NCBI GenBank assembly: GCA_015486705.1
Contig: WFRG01000002.1
Location: 1 to 24,000 of the forward strand
From: Hippea sp.
GTDB lineage: Bacteria > Campylobacterota_A > Desulfurellia > Desulfurellales > Hippeaceae
Reading direction: 5' to 3'
DNA: 24,000 nt
Within the stretch, counting starts at the first letter, position 1; each line of letters opens with the position of its first letter. Shown here in pieces: positions 6,635-15,525 of the stretch. Under the pieces are notes generated by a model, which had not been told where the DNA came from, searched no databases, and worked only from the letters and a program-made list of their open reading frames with translations. The position numbers and the translations under genes were made by a program.

Positions 6635-8734
6635 ATGAAATCTTTAATGAAAACCCTAACCCTTGCAAGAAAAATCATAGACGGTGAATACAAAAAGGAT
6701 AATTGGTGCTCTATTTTAGATTCTATAGCAGAAATATATAACGTTGACGGTTCATTTATTGGTTTTTGGGAAAAAGATGTAATAATCTTCAAACATTCGT
6801 CATATCTTTTAAGTGAAAAATTTCCAAAAAGTACATTCAAAGAACTCTATGAGGCTCCATTGAAAAGCAGGCATCAACTATACGGCAAATTATTAAAAAA
6901 CGGACACATAGTAATAGAAAATTACCCAACATACAAAGAGGCTATAAAACCATGGTTAGAAATAGGTCTAAAATCACTTTTGGCTGTTGTAATAAAATCC
7001 CAAAGATGTACATACGGCTCACTACATTTAATAAGCTTAAACAAATACAGAGCCTTCACAGAAGATGAAATAGAATCCCTAAAAGTAATTGCAGACACCA
7101 TAGGCAGTGAATTGGATAAAGAAGAATACATAAACAAAATTAATTTTGAAAGCGAGAAAAGCAAGAGACAGTTGGAACTTTTAAAAATTTTAGATAACAA
7201 GCTAAAACAATCAGTCTCACTAAACCTAATAATAGAATCTTTAAGAGAGATAAAAAATTTACTCAATTCTGATAAGCTCTACTTTCTTTTTCCTTCTGAA
7301 AACCTGTATTTTGAAATAAATAAAAGCTCAAAAGTTGGGGACATAAAAACAAGCAAAGTTCACCCTATATACAATTTTTGGAAAACAAATACTACTAATA
7401 TCATACAAAAATCACAGACGGGAGAAAACTCATCTTATACAATATTTATACCAATTACCTCACTCAACGAAACAGTGGCAGCTTTTTCCTTTGAATACAA
7501 AGAAAAGCCTTCTGAAAATTTTACGAACGAGCTCGACACTATAAGAATAGCTTTAACTCATTATGTTTCAATATTACATACCTATAAGAACGTAAACGCG
7601 GTGGCAAACAAACTTTCAGATATAGAAAAAGGATTAATTCAAGCTTTTATTTCTGTAACGGAAGCAAAGGATACATACACTCGTGGGCATTCAGAACATG
7701 TTGCCTTTTACTCAAAATTAATAGCACAAAAATTAGGTTTAGATAGAGAGCAACAGGAAATGATTTACAATGCTGGCCTTTTACACGATATAGGAAAAAT
7801 AGGCATACCAGACATGATATTGCTAAAACCAGGAAAACTCACGCCGTTTGAATATGAAATTATGAAACATCATCCTTTAATTTCATACGAAATTGTAAAA
7901 AAGATACCAAAGTTCAAAGATATAGCCATGTGCATAAGACACCACCACGAAAAAACGGACGGAAGTGGTTATCCAGATGGACTAATGGGCGAAGAATTGG
8001 AATTAGGAGCAAGGATATTGGCCATTGCAGATATCTTTGATGCTTTAACCACTGATAGACCTTACAGAGGCGCGCTAAACCCAAGAAAAGCCATTGAAAT
8101 TTTAGAAAACGACAAAGTCGACCAAAGTATATTGAACAAAGTTAAAGATGACCTAATCAAAAGCTACGTTAGGGATATACCCAAATCAACATTCATACCA
8201 AAGCAGATAGAACTATTAAGAAGGGAAATCTTGGATTTAGACTTTATGACAGGACTAAAGAGGAGAGAGTATTTGATTAGAACGATGGATGAATATATAT
8301 CCTACAAAAAACCGTTTGCACTTTTTTTAACAGACATAAAAAACACATCCTACATAAACTTTAAATATGGTAGAGAAATTGGGGATAGAGTTATACTATT
8401 TGTTGCAGAAAAACTCAAAAATGTTGTAAGAATGGATGCTTTGTCACGGGTCGGAGCAGATTCTTTTATGTTCCTATACCTTTCTGAAGACGCTGAAGCG
8501 TTTAAAAACACATTGCACATTAACTTAAAAAAGGGAATTTTAGAGAAAATAAATGACAAAAGCTGTGTAATAAATCCAGAAGAGGCTAAGAACATGATAG
8601 GCTGCTATATAACTTTTGCTCGATACCCGAAAGAGGGAAAAACGCCTGAGGAGCTCATTTATATCTGTTCTCAAAAGAAAAAAATAGAATCATTTAAATA
8701 CCATGTTGGGATACCTTGTAAAGAAAACGCTTGA
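6635..8734 (+). CDS. HD-GYP c-di-GMP phosphodiesterase with GAF-like and degenerate GGDEF domains
   Basis: The 699-residue cytoplasmic protein has four regions. Residues ~20-160 look like a GAF sensor domain, and ~175-315 like a second, weaker one. Residues ~330-510 are an HD-GYP domain with HD at 384-385, HHE at 437-439 and GYP at 445-447; these metal-binding and signature residues are intact, so hydrolysis of cyclic di-GMP is expected. Residues ~528-690 resemble a GGDEF domain, but the signature reads GADSF (607-611), the RxxD inhibitory site is absent and the second metal aspartate is Lys, so it is probably a non-catalytic nucleotide-binding or regulatory module. It lies beside the flagellar operon, divergently oriented, which fits control of motility. 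The start is the first ATG; a second ATG lies four codons on. Confidence 0.88.
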   Translation: MKSLMKTLTLARKIIDGEYKKDNWCSILDSIAEIYNVDGSFIGFWEKDVIIFKHSSYLLSEKFPKSTFKELYEAPLKSRHQLYGKLLKNGHIVIENYPTYKEAIKPWLEIGLKSLLAVVIKSQRCTYGSLHLISLNKYRAFTEDEIESLKVIADTIGSELDKEEYINKINFESEKSKRQLELLKILDNKLKQSVSLNLIIESLREIKNLLNSDKLYFLFPSENLYFEINKSSKVGDIKTSKVHPIYNFWKTNTTNIIQKSQTGENSSYTIFIPITSLNETVAAFSFEYKEKPSENFTNELDTIRIALTHYVSILHTYKNVNAVANKLSDIEKGLIQAFISVTEAKDTYTRGHSEHVAFYSKLIAQKLGLDREQQEMIYNAGLLHDIGKIGIPDMILLKPGKLTPFEYEIMKHHPLISYEIVKKIPKFKDIAMCIRHHHEKTDGSGYPDGLMGEELELGARILAIADIFDALTTDRPYRGALNPRKAIEILENDKVDQSILNKVKDDLIKSYVRDIPKSTFIPKQIELLRREILDLDFMTGLKRREYLIRTMDEYISYKKPFALFLTDIKNTSYINFKYGREIGDRVILFVAEKLKNVVRMDALSRVGADSFMFLYLSEDAEAFKNTLHINLKKGILEKINDKSCVINPEEAKNMIGCYITFARYPKEGKTPEELIYICSQKKKIESFKYHVGIPCKENA

Positions 8735-9668
8735 AATTATACCAACATTCATCGGCATAACATTTATAATTTTTGTCATTATACACTTAGCACCGGGCAA
8801 TCCAGTAAATGCCACAGGTGGGTTTAACCCAAACGTATCCTACGAGTCCATTAAAAATATGGAAAAGATCTATCACCTAAACGAGCCACTCTACATTCAG
8901 TACGTTGATTGGCTAAAAAACTTATTCAAGCTGAACTTTGGATATAGCTTGGTTGACGGAACCAGCGTAATTAAGAAAATTGGTGAACGTTTACCAATAA
9001 CACTTTTAATTAACGTAATCACCTTAATACTGTCCCTTTTGATATCCATACCCATAGGTGTCATTTCAGCCACAAAGAAAGATTCATTCATTGACAAATT
9101 CTTCACGTTCTTTGTTTTTAGTGGCTATGCCATGCCATCGTTCTGGCTTGCGCTTTTATTAATACTCTTCTTCAGCGTCAAATTACACATTTTGCCTATA
9201 TCCGGTTTGCACTCATTTAATGTTAAACCAGGTACGTTTGCCTACTATTGGGATATGGCAAAGCACCTGTCTTTACCCATATTCATTGGTGTCTTTGGAT
9301 CACTAGCAGGATTTGCACGGTACGTGAGAAGCGGCATGATGGACGTGTTGGATAAGGACTTCATAAAGCTCATGTTCTTGAGAAAGATTGACAAAAAAAC
9401 AATCCTGTACAAACACGCCCTAAAAAACGCTCTGCTCCCTCTTGTAACAATAATGGGCCTATCCATACCGTCACTTATCGGCGGCAGTGTGATCATAGAA
9501 TCGATATTTGCAATACCGGGCATGGGTCAGTTGTTTTACTATTCTGCCATGGCACGGGATTATCCCACAGTAATGGGCATCTTAGCAATCAGCAGCCTGT
9601 TAACCTTAATCGGTAATTTAATTGCGGATATATCTTACGCCCTACTGGATCCGAGGATTAGGTACTAA
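8703..9668 (+). CDS. DppB/OppB-type ABC transporter permease
   Basis: The 321-residue inner-membrane protein has about six hydrophobic segments (~9-29, 99-122, 132-158, 188-207, 243-270, 288-312). It shows family hallmarks: the N-terminal MLGYLVKK opening, HLAPGNPVN at 28-36, and a C-terminal IFAIPGMGQL...DYPTV...ISYALLDPRIRY block. Such permeases import peptides, nickel or related solutes with a DppC partner, two ATPases and a binding protein, none of which is in this window. The cytoplasmic EAA loop (~218-246), which docks the ATPase, is atypical: where relatives have ARAKGL this reads MFLRKI (224-229), so the conserved glycine is missing. The start lies 32 bases inside the HD-GYP gene with no clear ribosome binding site. 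The family call is firm; the substrate is unknown. Confidence 0.9.
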   Translation: MLGYLVKKTLEIIPTFIGITFIIFVIIHLAPGNPVNATGGFNPNVSYESIKNMEKIYHLNEPLYIQYVDWLKNLFKLNFGYSLVDGTSVIKKIGERLPITLLINVITLILSLLISIPIGVISATKKDSFIDKFFTFFVFSGYAMPSFWLALLLILFFSVKLHILPISGLHSFNVKPGTFAYYWDMAKHLSLPIFIGVFGSLAGFARYVRSGMMDVLDKDFIKLMFLRKIDKKTILYKHALKNALLPLVTIMGLSIPSLIGGSVIIESIFAIPGMGQLFYYSAMARDYPTVMGILAISSLLTLIGNLIADISYALLDPRIRY

Positions 9669-9692
9669 CAAACTCATGAATAGAGGTATATT

Positions 9693-10742
9693 ATGACCGA
9701 CAGTATCTTAAACATCGACGATATAGACTTTTCCATCTCGATAGATAGCTTAATCGAATCAAACGCCATACCGCCAAAATTCAAAAAGTGTACGTTTGAC
9801 AACTACTACCCAGACAAAAACTATCCATCCCAAGAAGAGGTAAAGGAAAAACTCAAGGCGTTTATAAAACAGATGGAGGATTTCAGAAAGGTCAGAGAAA
9901 GGCCAAAGTTTTTAAGGGCAATATCCAAAGTAAAAAAAACCAAAAATATCTATTTAGACGGAGTATACGGCGTTGGAAAGACACATCTCCTTGCCGCAAT
10001 CGGAAACGAATATAGGTACAAATCGGCATTCTTGTCTTTTTCAGAGCTTGTCTATTTGATTGCTTTCTACAGGTTAAAAGACGTGGTAGTAGAACTCTCC
10101 AATAAATTTGACATTGTTCTAATCGACGAATTCGAGCTTGACGACCCAGGCGATGCCATGATGGGTATAAACTTTGTCAGGGAAATGAGCAATACGGACT
10201 GTGTCGTTGTCGTAACATCCAACACCCTGCCATCACAGCTTGGCAAAAGGAAATTAGACATACTGCTCTTCAAGGAGAGAATAGGAAAACTTATAAACAC
10301 ATTTGACACAATAATCATCGATGGTAAGGATTATAGACTCAAACTAAAAAAGATCGAATTCAACGAAACAAGCAAGAGCATAGAGTCAATCTTTGAAACC
10401 TACAAAACGAAAAATAGAAAAAAGCTTATTGTAGACTTCGAAGAGCTAATTGAAAAATTGAGAGAGGTTCACCCTTTTAGGTACACACAACTTTCATACA
10501 ACTTAGATGCTCTGTTTATAGAAAAATTGAGACCCTTCTCCTCTGAAGAACTTATGGATACATTGAGATTTACACACCTAATAGATACGCTCTACTACGG
10601 CGATGTAGAGATATTCGCAAGCGGAAGCTGTAGTATTTCTGATCTCTTTCATCCCGATCTTAAAGACGGCAAATTCAAAACAAAGATAGGAAGATGCTTG
10701 TCAAGACTATCAGAGAAATGCACACTCATAACACAAACTTGA
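9693..10742 (+). CDS. zapE: ZapE/AFG1-family AAA-type ATPase
   Basis: The 349-residue protein has Walker A GVYGVGKTH at ~90-98 and a Walker B of the family-specific form LIDEFELDDPGDAM (143-156). Sensor 1 is TSNTLP at 175-180, and the C-terminal block DTIIIDGKDYRLK (~205-217) matches the 'DYR' motif of AFG1/ZapE proteins. In Escherichia coli ZapE associates with the division ring under stress; mitochondrial AFG1 acts in membrane-protein quality control. The role here is not shown by context, since the neighbours are a lone permease and a HAD phosphatase. The ATG has GAGGT upstream and lies 24 bases after the permease gene. The 3' end overlaps the convergent gph gene by 17 bases. The gene symbol is by family; the function is inferred. 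Confidence 0.85.
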   Translation: MTDSILNIDDIDFSISIDSLIESNAIPPKFKKCTFDNYYPDKNYPSQEEVKEKLKAFIKQMEDFRKVRERPKFLRAISKVKKTKNIYLDGVYGVGKTHLLAAIGNEYRYKSAFLSFSELVYLIAFYRLKDVVVELSNKFDIVLIDEFELDDPGDAMMGINFVREMSNTDCVVVVTSNTLPSQLGKRKLDILLFKERIGKLINTFDTIIIDGKDYRLKLKKIEFNETSKSIESIFETYKTKNRKKLIVDFEELIEKLREVHPFRYTQLSYNLDALFIEKLRPFSSEELMDTLRFTHLIDTLYYGDVEIFASGSCSISDLFHPDLKDGKFKTKIGRCLSRLSEKCTLITQT

Positions 10743-11370
10743 GTATATCCTGAGGCTTTTCTGCAACGAAATCCACAGTGTATATGTCCAAAATTGACCG
10801 ATCCCTGAAGCCGTAAGAGACCCAACATACAGTAACATTAGCGGCTTTTGCAGCCTCTATGTCGTTTTCCGAATCCCCTATAACGATAGATTCACTATTT
10901 TTTGCATCGTATTTTTTTAGAATTTCCAAAATCTGCTGCGGATGTGGCTTTTTGTTGGGAAATGTATCACCACCAACAATTTCATCAAAGTAATGCTCCA
11001 CGTTCAAGCCTTTGAGTATCTTCCTTGAAAAAATCTCACTCTTGTTACTAACAACAAACAAGCGCTTACCCTTCCCTTTCAAAGCATCAAGTACGTCTTT
11101 TATACCGTCATAAAGTCTTGTGTTGTCCAAAAGATGGTCATAATAGTAATTTAAGAAAAAGTCAAACACGCTATCGAACAGTTTCAATTTATCTCTAAAC
11201 TTTAGTGCATCCTCAATAAGCCTTCTAACACCACTACCAACAAGGCTATAAATCTTATTATGGGATAAAGGTTTTATATCAAAGTTCTGTAAAGTTTGAT
11301 TCAACGCATTGGCCAAATCGAGCTTTGAGTCAATTAGAGTGCCATCTAAATCAAAAATTATGTTTTTCAT
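10726..11370 (-). CDS. gph: HAD-family phosphatase, phosphoglycolate phosphatase-like
   Basis: The 214-residue enzyme shows all four HAD motifs: the DLDGT nucleophile loop with D7 and D9, the motif II serine in VVSNK (~106-110), the motif III lysine in NKKPHP (~139-144), and the motif IV acidic pair GDSEND (165-170). Helices at ~16-85 form the C1 cap typical of the PGP/PpaX subfamily. The likely reaction is hydrolysis of 2-phosphoglycolate or pyrophosphate; sequence alone does not decide. The start codon follows immediately after the T-tract of the fabF terminator, and no ribosome binding site lies at normal distance. The gene could be transcribed by readthrough or from a promoter inside fabF. 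Its 3' end overlaps zapE. Confidence 0.87.
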   Translation of the reverse strand: MKNIIFDLDGTLIDSKLDLANALNQTLQNFDIKPLSHNKIYSLVGSGVRRLIEDALKFRDKLKLFDSVFDFFLNYYYDHLLDNTRLYDGIKDVLDALKGKGKRLFVVSNKSEIFSRKILKGLNVEHYFDEIVGGDTFPNKKPHPQQILEILKKYDAKNSESIVIGDSENDIEAAKAANVTVCWVSYGFRDRSILDIYTVDFVAEKPQDILKFVL

Positions 11371-11395
11371 AAAAAAAGGGGCTTTAAGCCCCCTT
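11371..11395 (-). terminator. Intrinsic terminator after fabF
   Basis: On the minus strand, the fabF stop codon is followed by GGGGCT (11392-11387), a three-base loop (TAA) and AGCCCC (11383-11378), then seven T (11377-11371). This is a six-base GC-rich stem plus a T-tract, a textbook Rho-independent terminator for the long fab operon. The T-tract directly abuts the ATG of gph at 11370. Confidence 0.85.
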
Positions 11396-12626
11396 AAACC
11401 TTCTTGAAAATCAAAACGGCATTTGTTCCGCCAAATCCAAAGGAGTTGGACATGACAACGTTTATCTCTTTCTTTATCGCCTCGTTAGGCGTATAGAACA
11501 GGTCACATTCTTCATCCGGATTATCAAGGTTCATCGTCGGCGGGACAATACTCTCTTTCAGAGCAAGAACACTAAATACAGCCTCAACGCCACCCGCAGC
11601 ACCAAGCAAATGGCCTGTAACAGATTTAGTAGAACTTATAGTAAGTTTATAAGCATAATCTCCAAAAACCTTCTTTATGGCTTTAGTTTCAATAATGTCA
11701 TTAAAGTACGTAGATGTACCGTGAGCATTTAGATAATCAATATTATCCGGATTGAGTTTGGCATCATTTAAAGCCATCTCCATAGCGTATGTTGCACCTT
11801 CGCCTTCTGGATCTGGCGCAGTGTAATGATAAGCATCATCACTCATACCAAACCCAGCAAACTCAGCTAAAATAGGCGCCCCCCTTTTCTTTGCATGCTC
11901 ATATTCCTCTAAAACTAAAATACCGGATCCTTCGCCAACGATAAATCCATCCCTATCCTTATCAAACGGCCTCGAAGCCTTTTGGGGTTCATCGTTGCGA
12001 GTGGAAAGTGCCTTCATGTTAGCAAATCCGCTAATTGCAAGAGGCGTTATAGTAGATTCTGTACCACCACAAATCATAACATCTGCATCACCGTAGGCAA
12101 TACAACGCGCAGCCAGACCTATAGAGTGAGTTCCTGTCGCACATGCAGTAACATCGCTAAAATTTGGTCCTTTTACACCAAATTTCATGGCAACATTACC
12201 AGCTGCCATGTTAATTACTGCCACAGGTATAAAAAACGGAGAAACACCCTTTTGACCCCTTTTTAGCATAGCCTCATTATACTTCTCAATCGTCGCTAAT
12301 CCGCCTATACCGCTTCCTATACTTACCCCAACTCTAAAAGGGTTTTCTTTTTCTAATTCCAAACCAGAATTTTTTAAAGCCTCATCAGATGCTGCGATGG
12401 CATACAAAGAAAAAAGATCTATCTTTTTTAAATCCTTCTTATCAACGTACTTAGACGGATCAAAACCCTTGACCTCACCAGCAATTTGGACAGTAAAGTT
12501 AGATGGATCAAATCTCGTTATTCTATCAATACCACTTACACCCTTATATGCATTATCAAAGCTCTCTTTGGCTGTTAGACCAACAGGAGTAACTGCTCCG
12601 ACGCCTGTAACTACTACTCTTCGCAT
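11394..12626 (-). CDS. fabF: Beta-ketoacyl-ACP synthase II (FabF)
   Basis: FabF condenses malonyl-ACP with growing acyl-ACP chains in type II fatty-acid synthesis. The 410-residue protein has the catalytic triad of the thiolase fold: nucleophile Cys162 in [11 protein letters not shown], His302 in AHGTST, and His339 in [10 protein letters not shown]. The C-terminal FGFGGTNA loop is at ~396-403. Length matches the family (~410-415). The Cys-His-His triad separates KAS I/II from the KAS III enzyme encoded upstream. It is the last gene of the operon before a strong terminator and lies nine bases after acpP. FabB and FabF cannot be split by this sequence alone, but the acpP-fabF order favours FabF. 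Confidence 0.96.
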   Translation of the reverse strand: MRRVVVTGVGAVTPVGLTAKESFDNAYKGVSGIDRITRFDPSNFTVQIAGEVKGFDPSKYVDKKDLKKIDLFSLYAIAASDEALKNSGLELEKENPFRVGVSIGSGIGGLATIEKYNEAMLKRGQKGVSPFFIPVAVINMAAGNVAMKFGVKGPNFSDVTACATGTHSIGLAARCIAYGDADVMICGGTESTITPLAISGFANMKALSTRNDEPQKASRPFDKDRDGFIVGEGSGILVLEEYEHAKKRGAPILAEFAGFGMSDDAYHYTAPDPEGEGATYAMEMALNDAKLNPDNIDYLNAHGTSTYFNDIIETKAIKKVFGDYAYKLTISSTKSVTGHLLGAAGGVEAVFSVLALKESIVPPTMNLDNPDEECDLFYTPNEAIKKEINVVMSNSFGFGGTNAVLIFKKV

Positions 12627-12635
12627 AGTTCTCTC

Positions 12636-12872
12636 TTATTTATTTAAATGAGATTCAACATAATCGATTGCATCCTGCACCGTTATAATCTTCTGAGCAT
12701 CTGAATCAGGTATGTCTATGCCAAATTTCTCTTCCATTGCCATAACAAGCTCAACTGTATCCAGAGAATCAGCACCCAAATCCTCAATAAATTTAGCCTC
12801 AGGTTTAACCTCTTCCTCATCAACACCTAACTGCTCTACAATGATTTTTTTTACCTCTTCAACTACATTCAT
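12636..12872 (-). CDS. acpP: Acyl carrier protein
   Basis: The 78-residue acidic helical protein carries growing acyl chains on a 4'-phosphopantetheine arm attached to Ser36 in the [10 protein letters not shown] motif. Helix II around this serine is the docking surface for the Fab enzymes. Length and pI-lowering composition are typical. An AAGGGGG ribosome binding site lies upstream of the ATG at 12872. A 27-base gap separates it from fabG; no promoter was seen in that gap. The serine and flanking residues match the canonical ACP motif exactly. Confidence 0.97.
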   Translation of the reverse strand: MNVVEEVKKIIVEQLGVDEEEVKPEAKFIEDLGADSLDTVELVMAMEEKFGIDIPDSDAQKIITVQDAIDYVESHLNK

Positions 12873-12899
12873 CTTTCAAAACCCCCTTCTTTTATTTTA

Positions 12900-13643
12900 T
12901 CAAATATACAAACCGCCACTAACATTAATGACTTCACCTGTAATGTAGGATGCCTCTTCACTCAACAAAAATTCCACAACATTCGCTACATCTTCTGGCT
13001 TACCAAGCCTCTTTATAACCAAATTGGACATTAAAGCCTTTTTTTGTAAAACATTCAATTTCTCAGTCATTTCGGTTTCAATATAGCCAGGTGCAACGGC
13101 ATTAACTCTGATATTTCTCGAGCCCAATTCCCTTGCCAGAGACTTTGTCAATCCTATCAAACCAGATTTACTTGATGAATAGTTAGCCTGTCCTGCATTA
13201 CCCATTAAACCTACAACGCTTGATATATTCACAACAACACCAAATTTATTCTTAACCATATATTTGCTTACATGCTTACAACAATTAATAGCTCCTTTTA
13301 GATTAACATTTAAAACAGAATCTATATCCTCCTTTGTCATCCTCAAAATCAGATTATCTTTAGCTATACCTGCATTGTTAATCAGATAATCTATCTTTTT
13401 ATATTTATCTATAGTTTCTTTTATTGCAGCTTCTACCTCATCATAATTAGATACATCGAATCTCACAATATCACAGTTTCCACCTTCTCGCCTAATTTTT
13501 TGCGCAAGCTCAACAGCAGCCTCTTCACTTTTAGAGTAGTTAATTAAAACAGTTATACCTTTTAATGACAACCTATAGGCAATCTCAGCACCTATACCGC
13601 GACTTGCGCCAGTGATTAAAGCAACATTACCTTTAAATTTCAT
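12900..13643 (-). CDS. fabG: 3-oxoacyl-ACP reductase FabG
   Basis: FabG performs the NADPH-dependent reduction of beta-ketoacyl-ACP. The 247-residue short-chain dehydrogenase has the cofactor-binding TGASRGIG motif at 11-18, NNAG at 89-92, and the active-site tetrad Asn114, Ser142, Tyr155 and Lys159 (YSSSK). The C-terminal GEVINVSGG motif (236-244) is typical of tetrameric FabG. Length is normal. The ATG overlaps the fabD stop codon (ATGA), with AAGGA about six bases upstream. Its place between fabD and acpP supports FabG rather than another SDR. Confidence 0.96.
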   Translation of the reverse strand: MKFKGNVALITGASRGIGAEIAYRLSLKGITVLINYSKSEEAAVELAQKIRREGGNCDIVRFDVSNYDEVEAAIKETIDKYKKIDYLINNAGIAKDNLILRMTKEDIDSVLNVNLKGAINCCKHVSKYMVKNKFGVVVNISSVVGLMGNAGQANYSSSKSGLIGLTKSLARELGSRNIRVNAVAPGYIETEMTEKLNVLQKKALMSNLVIKRLGKPEDVANVVEFLLSEEASYITGEVINVSGGLYI

Positions 13644-14572
13644 ACCTTATCCTTATAACTATTGTACGTTTTTAAGTCAACTACATAATTGATATCTGCC
13701 TTTCTAAAATCCCTCTTAAGCATCGAAGCAAGCACATTCTTTGGGCCAAATTCAACAAAACTATCGCAACCAAGCTCTATCGCTTTATTTACATTATCAA
13801 TCCATCGCACGGGATCGGTTATCTGGTCAATCAAATAGGCCTTTATTTTGCCTTTACTTTCCACAATATCAGAGTTAGTATTCTCAATCACTGGTTTACT
13901 CGGATCCTTAAAATCAATCTTTTCCAAAACCCTTTCCATTTGCTCCCTTACAGGTTCCATTAACGCACAATGGAAAGGAGCAGAAACGTTCAAAGGAATC
14001 ACCTTACCTATCGATTTTTCTTTTACCCATTTAGATACTAAACCGACACCTTCTTTATATCCAGAGACAATTACTTGATTCTTGGCATTATAATTAGCTA
14101 TCTGACAGTAGCCTTTGGGTTCTTGTGATGCCTTTTTGCATAACTCCTCAACCTCTTTATACTTATCAGTAATTATTGCAGCCATCGAACCAACGCCTTC
14201 AGGAACAGCCTCTTGCATAAACTTCCCTCTCATATGAACAGCATACACAGCATCCTCAAAATCCAAAGAACCCACAGCTACAAAGGACGAATACTCACCC
14301 AAAGAGTGGCCTGCTGTAACGTCAAAATCGAAATCTGTTTCTGATTTGATAAGGTTATATATGGCAATAGAAACAGTCAGTATCGCCGGCTGTGCATTTT
14401 CAGTCAAGGTCAGCTCATCTTGAGGTCCTTCAAACATTAACTGCGTCAGGTCATAGCCTAAAGCATTATTTGCTCTTTCAAATGTTTTTTTAACAATATC
14501 AAACGCATCATAAAGATCCTTACCCATTCCAACAAACTGCGATCCTTGGCCTGTAAACATCAAAAATCTCAT
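13640..14572 (-). CDS. fabD: Malonyl-CoA:ACP transacylase FabD
   Basis: FabD moves the malonyl group from CoA to ACP. From the ATG at 14572 the protein is 310 residues. It starts with the family motif FTGQGSQ, and has nucleophile Ser90 in AGHSLGEYS, the carboxylate-binding Arg115 (HMRGKFMQEA) and His201 in SAPFHCALM. An in-frame TTG at 14578 would add two residues and overlap the fabK stop, but the ATG has GAGG seven bases upstream and is preferred. FabD is generally ~305-315 residues. It overlaps fabG by four bases (ATGA). Confidence 0.96.
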   Translation of the reverse strand: MRFLMFTGQGSQFVGMGKDLYDAFDIVKKTFERANNALGYDLTQLMFEGPQDELTLTENAQPAILTVSIAIYNLIKSETDFDFDVTAGHSLGEYSSFVAVGSLDFEDAVYAVHMRGKFMQEAVPEGVGSMAAIITDKYKEVEELCKKASQEPKGYCQIANYNAKNQVIVSGYKEGVGLVSKWVKEKSIGKVIPLNVSAPFHCALMEPVREQMERVLEKIDFKDPSKPVIENTNSDIVESKGKIKAYLIDQITDPVRWIDNVNKAIELGCDSFVEFGPKNVLASMLKRDFRKADINYVVDLKTYNSYKDKV

Positions 14573-14574
14573 CT

Positions 14575-15522
14575 TCAACCCTCAAACAAACCATTTACGT
14601 TCTTTAAAACTGTCTTAGCTTCCTTTACAATGTCTTCAATTATATCTTTAACAGGCTTTATATCCTTAATCAAGCCTGAAATTTGCCCTGCCATAACACT
14701 ACCATTAACCACATCACCTTCACGTGCAGCAAGTCTAAGTTTTCCCTCTCCAAACTTTTCAAGTTCCTCTATAGTAGCTCCACTATTTTCCAATTTTAAG
14801 AACTCTCTTGCCAATCTATTCTTTAAAATCCTAACTGGGTGTCCTGTGATCCTTCCTGTAACTATAGTATCTCTATCTTTAGCTTTTACTACAGCTTCCT
14901 TGTATAACTGAGATATAGTACATTCCTTGGATGTCACAAACCTTGTCCCCATCTGAACACCTTTAGCACCTAAAGCAAAGGCTGCTACCAATCCTCTTCC
15001 ATCTGCTATACCACCTGCTGCTATCACTGGAATCCCAACTGCATCAGCAACCTGAGGCACTAAAGCCATAGTAGTCAACTCACCAATATGTCCGCCAGAT
15101 TCCATACCCTCAGCAATAACGGCATCCACACCAGCGCTTTCCATTCTCTTTGCCAAAGCAACAGAAGCCACTACCGGAACAACCTTTGCATTAATACTCT
15201 TGAACTTATCCATATATTTTCCTGGACTTCCAGCACCCGTAGTTATCACCTTAACACCATGTTTAACAACAACATCGACAATATCGTCAACATATGGTGA
15301 AAGGAGCATTATGTTAACACCAAAAGGCCTATCCGTAAGCCTTTTTGCCTTCACAATTTCCTGTTCAACCCAATCAGCAGGTGCATTACCGGCAGCAATT
15401 ATACCCAATCCACCAGCCTCTGAAACCGCTGCTGCGAGTTCTGCATCAGAGACCCAAGCCATACCACCTTGAATTATTGGGTACTTTATGCCCAACACAT
15501 CACAGATTTCAGTCTTTAACAT
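14575..15522 (-). CDS. fabK: Enoyl-ACP reductase II (FabK, flavin type)
   Basis: FabK is the FMN-dependent TIM-barrel enoyl-ACP reductase, unrelated to the short-chain FabI. The 315-residue product starts IKYPIIQGGMAWVSD (12-26). EGMESGGHIGE (138-148) contains His145, equivalent to the conserved FabK histidine, and the phosphate-binding loops are AAGGIADGRG (168-177) and GAKGVQMGTRF (185-195). The family also includes nitronate monooxygenases, but FabK is strongly favoured by the location between fabH and fabD. An SD-like GAGGTGG overlaps the fabH stop codon, seven bases before the ATG. It provides the last reductive step of each elongation cycle. No fabI is present in the window. Confidence 0.93.
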   Translation of the reverse strand: MLKTEICDVLGIKYPIIQGGMAWVSDAELAAAVSEAGGLGIIAAGNAPADWVEQEIVKAKRLTDRPFGVNIMLLSPYVDDIVDVVVKHGVKVITTGAGSPGKYMDKFKSINAKVVPVVASVALAKRMESAGVDAVIAEGMESGGHIGELTTMALVPQVADAVGIPVIAAGGIADGRGLVAAFALGAKGVQMGTRFVTSKECTISQLYKEAVVKAKDRDTIVTGRITGHPVRILKNRLAREFLKLENSGATIEELEKFGEGKLRLAAREGDVVNGSVMAGQISGLIKDIKPVKDIIEDIVKEAKTVLKNVNGLFEG

Positions 15523-15525
15523 ATC

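Noticed and set aside
9693..10742. DnaC/IstB-like replication or transposition ATPase instead of ZapE
   Set aside because: The Walker B form DEFELDDPGDAM and the later DGKDYR motif are specific to the AFG1/ZapE family.
14573..14578. TTG start for FabD overlapping the fabK stop codon
   Set aside because: The ATG two codons later has correct spacing to GAGG and the standard FabD N-terminus.
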